NCBI GenBank assembly: GCA_965230065.1
Contig: OZ245942.1
Coordinates: 3,410,001-3,474,000, forward strand
DNA from: G965230065 sp965230065
GTDB lineage: Bacteria; Bacteroidota; Bacteroidia; Cytophagales; Cyclobacteriaceae
Reading direction: 5' to 3'
DNA length: 64,000 nt
This document shows, piece by piece, positions 25,620-34,714 of this stretch (within the stretch, counting starts at the first letter, position 1; each line of letters opens with the position of its first letter). Made by a program: the position numbers and the translations under genes. The notes under the pieces are model-generated. The model was not told the origin of the DNA. It worked only from the letters and a program-made list of their open reading frames with translations, and did not search any database.

Positions 25620-27199
25620 ATGAGTGATAACTGCATCGAGACAAAAGAAGTATCTGTTGAAGATTTAAAGAAATTCTTTAAAGGGGAAGATATAAAGAAT
25701 CTTGAAGATTATGGTATTACAAAAGTTGACAATGAATATAGAATTTCATGCATTCGTGTAAGTGAGAATATAACAATTGATGAATGGAATTTGGAAGAAG
25801 CTAACATATCATTTTACTCATGTATTTTTGAAAAAACATTCAATATCAAAAGAATCGATTCTAAAGGCAAGTTAAATATTGGTGGTTGCTCAGTTAAGGG
25901 AAATCTTATTATAAGCAGTTCTACTTTTCATAATGAAATCCGTTTTAGCAGCTGTACCCTTGATGGTTCTTTGATTCTCGAATATTCTCATTTTAGTGGA
26001 TATGTTTGGTTACAAATTTACACTTAAGTGGCTTAGAAATAGAGGAGTCCATATTTGAACAAATATTTTCTACCCATAAAATAACTTGTGATTTCATTAC
26101 TTACTTTGATTCAAAGTTTAACTTAGACAATCGCAGTACAGAACTAACTGTAAAAAAAGGATTTAAAATAAGAGGAGGTTATATATATGAAACCTTTATT
26201 CAGGGGGGGGACTTTGAGTCAATATATATTGAGCCTACGGAAATGAAAAAATTAAAAATTTTGTCAGGTGAGGCTAGTAATCGTAGCCTTGAGGTAAAAA
26301 AAATAGACATTTCTCCATCCAATATTTTTGAAACTTATATTGATAACATTTTTCATTTAGAAACTTTACGAATCAAAGGCTTAGGAAAGGCTGCTTCTAC
26401 ATTTTCAGTAAATGGGATAAGTGTGAATGAGTTAATTATTGAAGATATGGAAAGAAAAGGACAGCTAATACTAAGAGATATAGAAGGAGTTAAATTGGAT
26501 GATAAAGAAAGTATTTTTAGAATAAAAGGATCAGTTTTAGGTAGTTCGCTTTTTACAGATATAAAATTTAATTCATTTGGCCATATTCTAATTGATAGTT
26601 CAAATGTATCAGAAATCACCACTTATGGAAACTATTTTCCTATCCTTGAGAGTAAATCTATAAAGACATCTGCGAAAGTTACTGAAAATGAGAAATATGA
26701 ATCAAAAACTTCTTTGACTCTGGAAACTGATTTTTCAAAGGCCTCCGAAATATATAGCCAACTCCAACTTGCTATGAAGTCTCAGGGCAATAGACATATG
26801 GAGTTAGCTTATTATGCTAGTCATATGGAGGCTTATCGAATTGCTTTGAAAGAGAGTAAACAACAAAAGTATACCCGTTTTGTATTATGTTTAAATAAAC
26901 ATACTTCGGAATACGGAAGAAATTGGTTTAAAGCTGCCATATTTACTTTGCTTGTCGGGTTGATATTTTTTTGGACATATGTATGGGCTACAGGAATGTA
27001 TTCTTTTTCATTTGACCAAAAAGAACTACCTTATTTTTTTGGTAAATTTTGGGAATTTATTCTTCCAATTCACAAAGTGGATTTTATGTTTGAAAACCCT
27101 TCAGGTTGGGCAATTACCGTAGATATGATTTCTCGTATTTTTCTTGGAATCTTAATCTATCAAACCATTGCAGCATTTAGAAGTCATGGAAAACGATGA
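25620..27199 (+). pseudogene. AT-rich pentapeptide/beta-helix-like membrane protein gene with a -1 frameshift
   Basis: Two consecutive frames encode one protein. The first (ATG 25620, MSDNCIETKEVSVEDL) contains a solenoid with short alternating strands (ISFYSCIFEKTFNI, LNIGGCSVKGNLIISSSTF, IRFSSCTLDGSLILEYSHF) and ends at 26027. The second continues it (LVTNLHLSGLEIEESIFEQI) to 27199. Adding one T to the TTT at 26005-26007 joins them as SGYVLVTNLHLSGLE. The C-terminus has ELAYYASHMEAYRIALKES and two membrane helices (WFKAAIFTLLVGLIFFWTYV and ISRIFLGILIYQTIAAF). The family is unknown to me, but pentapeptide-like sheets with C-terminal helices occur in phage-defence and stress proteins. The frameshift may be real or a sequencing error. 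Low GC suggests transfer. Confidence 0.65.
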
Positions 27200-27229
27200 T
27201 TTGGGTCTCTAGAGTAAGAACTATGAATA

Positions 27230-27697
27230 ATGATAAATACAAGATCAGCTACCCCCACCGACCTGCCTGTCCTGCATACCCTTTATGTGGATACCATACA
27301 AAATACCTGCAAAAACGACTACACGCAGGAACAGATAGCAGTGTGGGTTTCAAATATTGAAAATACAGTACGTTGGCAACAAGCGGTAGCTTCTCAATAC
27401 TTTTTGGTAGCAGAAATTGGTCATAAAATAGTTGGTTTTGGTTCGCTTACCGAAGCGGGATATGTTGATTTTATGTATGTACACAAAGACCATCAGCGGC
27501 AGGGTATTGCCAACGTGCTTTTGAATTCCCTGGAACAAGAAGCCCGTCGCCTGGGGTGCACATACCTCACGTCTGATGTCAGCAAAACAGCCCGTCCCTT
27601 CTTTGAAAAAAAAGGCTTTGTAGTAGTGAAAAAAAACAGAAAAGTGATGAAAGGCTTAGAGATTGTTAATTTCCGCATGAAAAAAGAAAAACTATGA
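27230..27697 (+). CDS. GNAT-family N-acetyltransferase
   Basis: The 155-residue protein is a compact GNAT enzyme: INTRSATPTDLPVLHTLY (strand 1 and helix 1), YFLVAEIGHKIVGFGSL, then YVDFMYVHKDHQRQGIANVLL, where R-Q-G-I-A is the acetyl-CoA loop, and TSDVSKTARPFFEKKGFVVV at the end. It resembles YafP-type acetyltransferases. Its stop overlaps the start of the VOC gene by four bases (ATGA), so the pair is cotranscribed and translationally coupled. Substrate unknown. Confidence 0.88.
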   Translation: MINTRSATPTDLPVLHTLYVDTIQNTCKNDYTQEQIAVWVSNIENTVRWQQAVASQYFLVAEIGHKIVGFGSLTEAGYVDFMYVHKDHQRQGIANVLLNSLEQEARRLGCTYLTSDVSKTARPFFEKKGFVVVKKNRKVMKGLEIVNFRMKKEKL

Positions 27698-28095
27698 TAT
27701 TGGAACATGTGGCCATATGGACAAATCAGCTTGAGGCTTTGAAAGATTACTATGTGAAATACTTTGGAGGAGCACCTAATAAAAAGTACATCAATGCTAC
27801 CAATAACTTTGAAAGTTACTTTCTGCGTTTTGCTTCGGGTGCCCGCCTCGAGATTATGCGAAAACCCGGCATTCCTGAAAATATAAATGACACGGTTGAA
27901 GCCCAGCATCAGGGCATTATTCACCTGGCGTTTGGGGTAGATACCATGCAGGAAGTAGATGAAAAAGCCAGACAATTACAAAATGATGGTTTCATCATTC
28001 TGAGAGGCCCTCGCAAAACCGGAGATGGGTATTACGAATTTGAAACCCTGGACCCGGATAACAACCGATTGGAAGTAACCACGAAATTTTCCTAA
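27694..28095 (+). CDS. VOC-superfamily (glyoxalase-like) protein
   Basis: The 133-residue protein has one vicinal-oxygen-chelate domain: EHVAIWTNQLEALKDYYVKYFGG (first beta-alpha-beta unit with metal-ligand His5), NNFESYFLRFASGARLEIM (Glu ligand), GIIHLAFGVDTMQEVDEKARQL and GDGYYEFETLDPDNNRLEVT (final Glu ligand in the DPDGN-like turn). Members include glyoxalase I, fosfomycin resistance enzymes and dioxygenases; which applies is not shown. Coupled to the upstream GNAT gene. Confidence 0.88.
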   Translation: MILEHVAIWTNQLEALKDYYVKYFGGAPNKKYINATNNFESYFLRFASGARLEIMRKPGIPENINDTVEAQHQGIIHLAFGVDTMQEVDEKARQLQNDGFIILRGPRKTGDGYYEFETLDPDNNRLEVTTKFS

Positions 28096-28131
28096 ATTGT
28101 GAAGCAAAGATTATTGTCAATTACAGGTAAC

Positions 28132-29070
28132 ATGAAAAAAGCTTTTCTCTTCTTCGGGTTAACTATTTTCTTTTTCCAATGTACTCATGATGAGGAAATT
28201 CAGCCTTCGCCCGTTTTAGACGAACTACTGAAATTAGGTGAAAATAATTCTATCAACCGCTATACCATTGATTGGGAAGATACGAAAGAACAAGTGTATG
28301 CGGTTTATAAAGATGTTGGTGAAGATCAGGCCATACGAAAATTCCTGGCAATATTGGGCGACAATCACAGCTATTATATTGCTGAAAATGGCAAGGGCAT
28401 TAGTTCGTCCCAGATAAGGTGTGGCTCTCCGAATTCCAATATTTCAAATATTCCGGATAATGTGGGGTATGTGCAGGTAACTGGCTTTAGCGGATCATCC
28501 GTAGAAGGAATTGCTTTTGCCAATAATATTCAAAACATCATCAAAAATCAGGACAGTGAAAACCTCATCGGCTGGATCGTTGATCTGAATAGAAACACCG
28601 GAGGTAATATGTATCCCATGGTTGCCGGATTGGGTCCAATACTGGGCGATAATGTGCTGGGCTACTTTATTGACCCTGATAATGAAAAAATAGCGTGGGG
28701 CTATGACAATGGGAGTTCATATGCGTTATCAAGTAGCAATTCGGTTACTACCGTCAGTGAACCATACGCACTTATGAATACTAATGTGAAAGTAGCTGTC
28801 ATTCTCAGCAACCAAACCGCAAGCAGTGGTGAGGCAACTGCTGTTTCTTTCATTGGCAGGCCCAATACCCGTTTCTTTGGCGAGGATACCTGCGGTCTTT
28901 CTACAGCCAACCGATCTTTTTCCCTCAATAGTGGAGGTACACTGGTACTTACCGTCTCTACCATGGCCGACCGAAACATGAATGCGTATGGCAGCCAAAT
29001 CCAACCTGATGAATCTTTTGATGACATTCAGGCTATGAACAACCGGATACTCGAGTGGCTAAATGAATAA
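28132..29070 (+). CDS. S41-family (tail-specific protease-like) lipoprotein
   Basis: The 312-residue protein has a lipoprotein signal when started at ATG 28132 (lipobox FFFQC); the frame extends to a GTG at 28099. It shows the S41 peptidase fold: GDNHSYYI early, VGYVQVTGFSGSS, IGWIVDLNRNTGGNMYPM, then the catalytic Ser in ILSNQTASSGEATAVSF and the Lys/Glu region GEDTCGLSTANRSFSL, ending with MADRNMNAYGSQIQPDES. It lacks a PDZ domain. It would act outside the inner membrane. A long hairpin follows the stop. Confidence 0.82.
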   Translation: MKKAFLFFGLTIFFFQCTHDEEIQPSPVLDELLKLGENNSINRYTIDWEDTKEQVYAVYKDVGEDQAIRKFLAILGDNHSYYIAENGKGISSSQIRCGSPNSNISNIPDNVGYVQVTGFSGSSVEGIAFANNIQNIIKNQDSENLIGWIVDLNRNTGGNMYPMVAGLGPILGDNVLGYFIDPDNEKIAWGYDNGSSYALSSSNSVTTVSEPYALMNTNVKVAVILSNQTASSGEATAVSFIGRPNTRFFGEDTCGLSTANRSFSLNSGGTLVLTVSTMADRNMNAYGSQIQPDESFDDIQAMNNRILEWLNE

Positions 29071-29077
29071 TTTAGTG

Positions 29078-29253
29078 AACTTTGACAAAGCTTTCTATGC
29101 TCTGCATGTTTTGCTTTGTCAAAGTTAGCCCCATTAGTCCTAGTGGGGTCTGGGGCAAGCGACCCCGTGTAATCTTTTCCAAGCACAGACCTTTCAGCAA
29201 ATTTGTTCCGTTCTGTGTGCCACGGGGTCGCCAAGACAGACCGGGGTTAGGAA
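29078..29253. repeat. Nested hairpin element after the S41 gene
   Basis: A perfect 14-base inverted repeat AACTTTGACAAAGC / GCTTTGTCAAAGTT (29078-29091 and 29113-29126) is followed by CCCCATTAGTCCTAGTGGGG, itself near-palindromic. A longer arm pair then follows: GGTCTG...GCGACCCCGTG (about 29148-29169) against CACGGGGTCGC...CAGACC (about 29221-29242). The first stem could terminate the S41 transcript; the rest looks like a dispersed repeat. Confidence 0.6.
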
Positions 29254-29352
29254 TTTTTTTAATGCACAAAAGACCGCTCTCTATGCACTAGGGAGGAAGT
29301 GATGAGGCAAGTCGAGAAACCCTGCTGAGACAGAAGTTTAAAAGCCTACCCA

Positions 29353-30492
29353 CTACTCTTCCACCGAAAACTTATAAACCGTAGTAGATTGATAGGTTTC
29401 GTCCGGGTTGAGCACCGTAGACGGAAAATTGTCGTGATGTGGGGAATCGGGGAAATGCTGGGTTTCCAGGCAAACGGAAGATTGAGACCCATATACTTTG
29501 CCTCCCTTGCCCGTATCGGTACTTTTCAGGGAATTGGCGGTGTAAACCTGAATGCCCGGCTCGGTGGTGTATACTTCCATTACCCGCCCACTGGTGGGTT
29601 CAGAGAGGCGGGCAGCCAGGGCTAGTTCGCCTTCAGCTTTGTCTATCACATAGTTATGGTCATATCCGCCTACAAACTCAAGCTGTTGGTAATCGGCATC
29701 GATGCGGTCGCCAATGCGGGTAGGCTCGGTAAAATCCAGGGGTGTACCCTCCACACTTCTGATTTCCCCAGTGGGAATGGCATCTTCGTCTACTACGGTA
29801 AATTTATCAGCATTTACATACAAAATATGGTCATGTACACTTTCGTTGCCCTCTCCGGCCAGGTTAAAAAAGGCATGGTTGGTAAGGTTCATCACCGTGG
29901 GCTTGTCCGTACTAGCCGTATATTCCAGCTTCAGTTCGTTCTCATTGGTTACCGTAAACACTACTTTCACCTGCAAGTTGCCCGGGTAACCTTCTTCCCC
30001 GTCTTCCGATAGGTAACTCAGTTCTAATGTTTGCCCGTCAATCTGGTTGGCATCCCATACCCGAAAGCGAAAGCCTTTGTTGCCCCCGTGGATAGAATGT
30101 TCCCCGTTGTTTTTGGCCAGTTGGTAGGTGCTGTCATTCAGTGTGAATTGCGCGTTGGCAATGCGGTTGGCATACCGGCCCATGGTAGCCCCCAGCGAGG
30201 CGATGCCGTTGATGTAAGCGTCTGCTGATTCGTAACCCAGGTTTACATCGCCCAGGTTACCATGTTTGTCGGGCACTAAAATAGAAACGATTTTACCGCC
30301 ATAGTTGGTGATTTGCACCACCATGTCTTTGTCATTTTTCAGGGTGTAAAGCCTAACGGGTTTTCCATCGTGTGTTACCTGAAAATTCTCAGATTTCACG
30401 GGTACGTAGTTTTGTGATTCGTTTGGTTGAGAGCATGACATGGCGAGGGTAGTAAGGAGTAAGGCAAATATAATTTGGGAAAAGTGATGCAT
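29353..30492 (-). CDS. galM: Aldose 1-epimerase (mutarotase), lipoprotein
   Basis: The 379-residue protein has a lipoprotein signal (LAMSC, Cys20), so this is the exported form common in Bacteroidota. GalM motifs are in order: TNYGGKIVSILVPDKHGN, LGATMGRYANRIANAQF, NNGEHSIHGGNKGFRFRVW, the catalytic His in TNHAFFNLAG, FVGGYDHNYVID and GIQVYTANSL, with the catalytic Glu in SVCLETQHFPDSPHH. It interconverts alpha and beta anomers of galactose, glucose or related sugars in the periplasm. It stands alone. Confidence 0.92.
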   Translation of the reverse strand: MHHFSQIIFALLLTTLAMSCSQPNESQNYVPVKSENFQVTHDGKPVRLYTLKNDKDMVVQITNYGGKIVSILVPDKHGNLGDVNLGYESADAYINGIASLGATMGRYANRIANAQFTLNDSTYQLAKNNGEHSIHGGNKGFRFRVWDANQIDGQTLELSYLSEDGEEGYPGNLQVKVVFTVTNENELKLEYTASTDKPTVMNLTNHAFFNLAGEGNESVHDHILYVNADKFTVVDEDAIPTGEIRSVEGTPLDFTEPTRIGDRIDADYQQLEFVGGYDHNYVIDKAEGELALAARLSEPTSGRVMEVYTTEPGIQVYTANSLKSTDTGKGGKVYGSQSSVCLETQHFPDSPHHDNFPSTVLNPDETYQSTTVYKFSVEE

Positions 30493-30725
30493 AAATAATT
30501 AAGTTTTAGGTTGGGCGCTAAGATAAAAAATACAACTTTCTTTTACCTTATTCGTTTACTTAATCTTATTGCATTTCAGTTATTGAAGGCACTTTTTTTC
30601 ATGTATATCACCATTCTTGCAAGAAGGCAACAAACCAACACTTCCATTAACTCCTGATATTATCGCTTCAGTACCTGACAAATTATCCCCATCATTGAAT
30701 TTATTAATTTATCAAAAATATTATA

Positions 30726-31997
30726 ATGACATTTAAAGATTTAGATCTCATCGATCCTATTCAGGACGCGTTACAAAAAGAAGGGTATGAAAAACCCACA
30801 CCTATTCAGGCACAGGCCATTCCTGTAGTGCTTGAAAAGAAAGACCTGATTGGTTGTGCCCAAACGGGTACAGGAAAAACAGCGGCTTTTGCCATCCCTA
30901 TACTGCAAACTTTGCATAAAGAGAAAAGCCATGAACAAGGGCGTAAACGTATCAAATCGTTGATATTAACGCCTACCCGCGAACTTGCCCTTCAAATTGG
31001 CGATAGTTTCAAGGCGTATGGCAGGTATACCGGGCTTAGTTCTGTAGTAATTTTTGGAGGCGTATCCCAAAACCCACAGACAGCAGCACTGAAAAAAGGT
31101 GTAGATATATTGGTGGCTACCCCCGGCCGATTGCTTGACCTGATGCAGCAAGGCTATATTGACCTGCATTCTATCAAAATTTTTGTGCTGGACGAGGCCG
31201 ACCGCATGTTGGACATGGGCTTTGTGCATGATGTAAAGAAAATCATTGCCAAGTTACCAAGCAGAAGGCAATCGTTGTTCTTTTCTGCTACCATGTCGCC
31301 ACCTATCATCAAGCTGGCCAATACCATTTTGGTAAACCCAGAAAAAGTACAAGTAACCCCGGTTTCATCCACTGCCGAAACAGTGCAGCAGGGTGTTTAT
31401 TACGTGAACAAGAAAAACAAAAAATCCCTGCTCATCCACCTGCTAAAAGGGGAGGATATTGACAATGCGCTGGTTTTTACCCGCACCAAGCACGGCGCTA
31501 ACAAAGTAGCCCGTGACCTTGATAAAGCAGGCATCAGTGCGGCGGCCATTCACGGCAATAAATCACAAAACGCCCGGCAAAACGCACTGAATAACTTTAA
31601 AGCGGGCAAAACGAGGGTGTTGGTAGCTACTGACATTGCTGCCAGGGGGATTGATGTAGACGAACTGTCGCATGTTATCAATTTTGAAATTCCCAACGTG
31701 CCCGAAACCTATGTACACCGCATTGGCCGTACAGGTAGGGCAGGGGCTGAAGGCGTGGCTTTTTCTTTTTGTGATGTGGAAGAAAAGGAATTCATCAGGG
31801 ACATCAACAAACTCATTGACAAACCCATCCCAGCCATTGACGACCATCCTTTTCCCATGGATCATTCAGCGGTACCTGCTCAAGCAAAGGATAATGGTAA
31901 CAGAAGGCCCGGCAATAAGGGCAAATCTTTCAATAAAGGAAAGAAGAAATGGAGCGGTGGGGGAGGAAACAGGTTTAAGAAAAAAGCCAGCTATTAA
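30726..31997 (+). CDS. DEAD-box ATP-dependent RNA helicase
   Basis: All DEAD-box motifs are visible in 423 residues: Q-motif PTPIQAQAIP, Walker A AQTGTGKT, PTRELALQ, TPGRLLDL, DEAD in FVLDEADRMLDMGF, SAT in FFSATMS, then ATDIAARGIDVDEL and HRIGRTGRAG. The tail is Lys-, Gly- and Asn-rich (KGKSFNKGKKKWSGGGGNRF), as in RhlE-type helicases, and probably binds RNA. The stop codon lies inside an AAAGCCAG / CTGGCTTT hairpin that may help end transcription. It is a cytoplasmic RNA remodelling enzyme (ribosome assembly or cold adaptation). Confidence 0.93.
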   Translation: MTFKDLDLIDPIQDALQKEGYEKPTPIQAQAIPVVLEKKDLIGCAQTGTGKTAAFAIPILQTLHKEKSHEQGRKRIKSLILTPTRELALQIGDSFKAYGRYTGLSSVVIFGGVSQNPQTAALKKGVDILVATPGRLLDLMQQGYIDLHSIKIFVLDEADRMLDMGFVHDVKKIIAKLPSRRQSLFFSATMSPPIIKLANTILVNPEKVQVTPVSSTAETVQQGVYYVNKKNKKSLLIHLLKGEDIDNALVFTRTKHGANKVARDLDKAGISAAAIHGNKSQNARQNALNNFKAGKTRVLVATDIAARGIDVDELSHVINFEIPNVPETYVHRIGRTGRAGAEGVAFSFCDVEEKEFIRDINKLIDKPIPAIDDHPFPMDHSAVPAQAKDNGNRRPGNKGKSFNKGKKKWSGGGGNRFKKKASY

Positions 31998-32200
31998 AAC
32001 TGGCTTTCCAAGCATAGATGCGTCTGAATAAGGTAGATATTCTGTGCAAACGTATGGGTTGTGATGTGCGATTGCAAATGAAGTTTTCTTAACAATTTGG
32101 TCAATTAATGATAACCTTAGTGGATTGTTTCTGAGTAAAAGAAATATCACCTTTGAAACATATTGCTCATCTGCTTATTGAGCTGCTTCTTATTGCAAAT

Positions 32201-32224
32201 GCCAGCGTCCTGCTGGCTTTTTTT
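32201..32224 (+). terminator. Rho-independent terminator
   Basis: GCCAGC (32201-32206) and GCTGGC (32212-32217) form a stem around GTCCT, followed by seven T. It separates the helicase unit from the efflux locus. Confidence 0.85.
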
Positions 32225-32286
32225 ATGCCCTTTTCGCAACTTTATTTTGAAATTCATGTTTAACCACTATATATTTGTCAATAAAA

Positions 32287-32299
32287 TGACTGGCAGTCA
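32287..32299. promoter_or_regulatory. Putative TetR operator, copy 1
   Basis: TGACTGGCAGTCA is a perfect 6-1-6 palindrome 16 bases before ATG 32315. The same symmetry occurs at 32966 and 33286, all around the TetR gene and its neighbours, which suggests autoregulation. Confidence 0.7.
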
Positions 32300-32314
32300 G
32301 TGAAAACTTGAAAT

Positions 32315-32947
32315 ATGGGAATAGCAGAAAGAAGACAAAGGGAGAAAGAGCAGCGTGGCAACGATATTGTAGATGCGGCGGAAAAAGTGATTTTTGCCAA
32401 AGGGTACGAAAATGCCACCATGGATGAAATTGCCGAAGCAGCTGAGCTGAGCAAGGGAACCCTATATTTGTATTTCAAGACCAAAGAAGAATTATACCTG
32501 GCCATTGCCCTGCGAGGCAACCGGATTTTGCGGGATAGTACCACCAAAGCCATTGAGAAAGAAGCAACAGGAATAGACAAAGTAATTGCGACTGGAAAAG
32601 CTTATTTTGAAATGTATGAGAAACACCGCAACTACTTTGATGCCCTGAATTATATGGATAGCAAAGAGCTTACACCAGAGATGATGCACGAACGGCACGA
32701 GGCTTTTCAACGGAGTGAAGGCGTGTTAACATTGCTGGTAGAAATTATTGAACAGGGAAAGCAAGATGGCAGCATCCGAAACGATGTAGATGGATACATT
32801 CAGGCATTGCTAATCTGGGGTCAGGCCATGGGCGTAATCCAAATCCTGGCTTTCAAAGGATGCTTTCTTGAAGAAAACCTTGACATCAGGCAGGAAGATA
32901 TGATTGAAGCGTTTTTCGTAACAATACGGCATGCTTTAGAACCTTAA
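32315..32947 (+). CDS. TetR-family repressor of the adjacent efflux genes
   Basis: The 210-residue protein has a TetR N-terminal helix-turn-helix: IVDAAEKVIFAKGYENATMDEIAEAAELSKGTLYLYFKTKEELYLAI (about residues 15-62), with the typical KGTLYxYFxxKEEL. The remainder is an all-helical ligand and dimerisation domain (MYEKHRNYFDALNYMD, TLLVEIIEQGKQDGSIRNDVD). Three TGACT-n3-AGTCA palindromes flank the gene, the first overlapping its own promoter and the third just before tolC, so it probably represses both itself and the efflux operon. The inducer is unknown. Confidence 0.92.
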   Translation: MGIAERRQREKEQRGNDIVDAAEKVIFAKGYENATMDEIAEAAELSKGTLYLYFKTKEELYLAIALRGNRILRDSTTKAIEKEATGIDKVIATGKAYFEMYEKHRNYFDALNYMDSKELTPEMMHERHEAFQRSEGVLTLLVEIIEQGKQDGSIRNDVDGYIQALLIWGQAMGVIQILAFKGCFLEENLDIRQEDMIEAFFVTIRHALEP

Positions 32948-32965
32948 TATTTTTTTATATTTTTA

Positions 32966-32978
32966 TGACTGTCAGTCA
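32966..32978. promoter_or_regulatory. Putative TetR operator, copy 2
   Basis: TGACTGTCAGTCA is a perfect 6-1-6 palindrome 18 bases after the TetR stop codon and 363 bases before tolC. It differs from copy 1 only at the central base. Confidence 0.65.
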
Positions 32979-33285
32979 GTTATTTAAGTATAGCAAAAAA
33001 TATACAGATAAGTTAAAATTTTCTTTTGATTGATACGACTCATAATTGAGTAAATAAAATATATAAATCATGAACACCTTTTGTACTTCCGAAAAAAAAC
33101 AAATCACTGGCCTTTTTCCTCAATTTTACAGCATTCATTCATCTTGCATTTTCAACAGTTCACCCAAAAAATGGGAAGGTTCACTTAAAAATGGAAGAAG
33201 TTATTTATTCAGAAAGGACATATTTACACTGGAAAGTATACGGTTAGTTGGCCTTCTGCAGGGCTAAAAAAATTTTATCTGTATA

Positions 33286-33298
33286 TGACTAATAGTCA
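33286..33298. promoter_or_regulatory. Putative TetR operator, copy 3
   Basis: TGACTAATAGTCA, again a perfect 6-1-6 palindrome, 31 bases before ATG 33329. Binding here would block transcription of the efflux operon. Confidence 0.7.
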
Positions 33299-33328
33299 GT
33301 ATTTAAATTATAATAAATATAATTAACC

Positions 33329-34714
33329 ATGAAACATAGACTAATACTTATCATATGCTCATTGATACTTTTTGTATCAATTTCCTATGCGCAGGTACCT
33401 TTTGCCAAAAGTTCGGTGTTAGAAAATTATGTACAGGAAGGCATTGCTAATAACCTGGCATTAAGCAGAGAAGAACTGGCCGTAAAGCAACAAATGCTGG
33501 CAATTAAAGAAGCTAAGGGTAGGTTTCTACCCAATGTGTCATTCAATGCTGATTATACTGTGGCAGGGGGTGGGCGCGCCATTCAGTTTCCCATTGGCGA
33601 TTTGCTCAATCCTATCTACAATCGCCTGAATCAGTTGGGCGGGGCTTCCGATTTTCCCTCTAACCTGCCCAATGAGGAAGTGCAGTTTTTACCCAACAAC
33701 TTTCATGATACCCGGCTCAGGGTGGTGCAGCCCATCATTAATACTGATTTGCACCATTCACTGAAGGCAAAGCGTTCTGAACTGGCCATGCAGGAAGCAA
33801 GCCGGGATGCTTTTGAAAACCAGTTGGTGGAAGAAATCAGGGTAGCATATTTCAACTATCTGCAAACCGAAGAAGTAGTTAGCATTTATGATAAAACGGA
33901 AGAAGTGCTCAAAGAAGTTTTGCGGGTAAATCAAAAACTGGTAGAAAACCACAAAGCTACCAAAGATGTGGTGTACCGTTCGGAGTTTGAGCTTAGTGAA
34001 CTGGCCCAGCAGCAAGCACAAGCCTTGCGCGAGCGGGAAGCGGCCCGTAATTATTTTAATTTTCTGCTCAACCGTGAACTCACAGCACCTATTGCACTTG
34101 ATGAAAACCTGAAGGAAAGTTCCTTTGTTGGGCCTTTTCCTGCTGACCTGGATGCCGTGGCGCTGCAAAACCGGAAAGAATTGCGCCAGCTTACCCATGC
34201 TCTTTCTGCTAATCATGAAGCCATTCAATTGTACCGGCACACCCGACTGCCCAGGCTTTCTGCCATGTTAGATGCCGGATATCAGGGGTTTGGCTATGAA
34301 TTTAACGATGACCAAGACTACTGGATGGGCGCACTGTCTTTGCAATGGAACCTGTTCAAAGGCTTTCAAAATGATGCGAAAGTGCAGCAATTGACTGTGC
34401 AGGAAGAGATAATTCAGCAAAACTATACTGAACTGGAAAGACAAATTCAGTTGGAAGTGGCAGATAACCAGAACCAGCTGGAAGCCGCCCGTCGCTCTGT
34501 GCTGGCAGCCCGGAAAGGTACTGAAAGTGCATACCACAATTTTGACATTATCCAGAAAAAATACCGACAGCAACAGGCTACGATGCTGGAACTGCTGGAT
34601 GCCCGCAACACCTTTACCCAATCACAAATAAATGCCACCATCGCTCATTACGATTATTTGAAAAAACTGGCGATGCTGGAAGGAAGTGTGGGTGGGGAAA
34701 CGGCACTTAAATGA
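33329..34714 (+). CDS. TolC-family outer-membrane efflux protein
   Basis: The 461-residue protein has a signal peptide (ending ISYAQ, about residue 21) and two homologous halves of long helices plus strands: LENYVQEGIANNLALSREELAVKQQ, KEAKGRFLPNVSFNADY, DTRLRVVQPI, then RKELRQLTHALSANHEAIQLYRH, RLPRLSAMLDAGYQGFGY and LQWNLFKGFQNDAKVQQL. This is the OEP (PF02321) layout that forms the trimeric exit duct. It is the first gene of the tolC-adaptor-pump set, but a repeat-filled 370-base gap separates it from the adaptor gene. Confidence 0.92.
   Translation: MKHRLILIICSLILFVSISYAQVPFAKSSVLENYVQEGIANNLALSREELAVKQQMLAIKEAKGRFLPNVSFNADYTVAGGGRAIQFPIGDLLNPIYNRLNQLGGASDFPSNLPNEEVQFLPNNFHDTRLRVVQPIINTDLHHSLKAKRSELAMQEASRDAFENQLVEEIRVAYFNYLQTEEVVSIYDKTEEVLKEVLRVNQKLVENHKATKDVVYRSEFELSELAQQQAQALREREAARNYFNFLLNRELTAPIALDENLKESSFVGPFPADLDAVALQNRKELRQLTHALSANHEAIQLYRHTRLPRLSAMLDAGYQGFGYEFNDDQDYWMGALSLQWNLFKGFQNDAKVQQLTVQEEIIQQNYTELERQIQLEVADNQNQLEAARRSVLAARKGTESAYHNFDIIQKKYRQQQATMLELLDARNTFTQSQINATIAHYDYLKKLAMLEGSVGGETALK

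Larger units (their letters stand above)
31998..32314. other. Intergenic region between helicase and TetR genes
   Basis: It holds the terminator at 32201-32224 and a palindrome at 32287-32299 just before the TetR gene. Nothing else protein-coding is seen. Confidence 0.5.
32948..33328. other. Regulatory intergenic region before the efflux operon
   Basis: Two palindromes (32966 and 33286) lie in similar contexts, each followed by an ATTTAA-TATA stretch. The 66-codon frame at 33070-33267 has no recognisable features and is not called. The duplication of the operator and its 3' context hints at an old promoter duplication. Confidence 0.5.

Noticed and set aside
33070..33267. 65-codon frame between tetR and tolC
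   Set aside because: It lies between two operator copies in promoter-like DNA, and the predicted peptide has no recognisable domain or signal.
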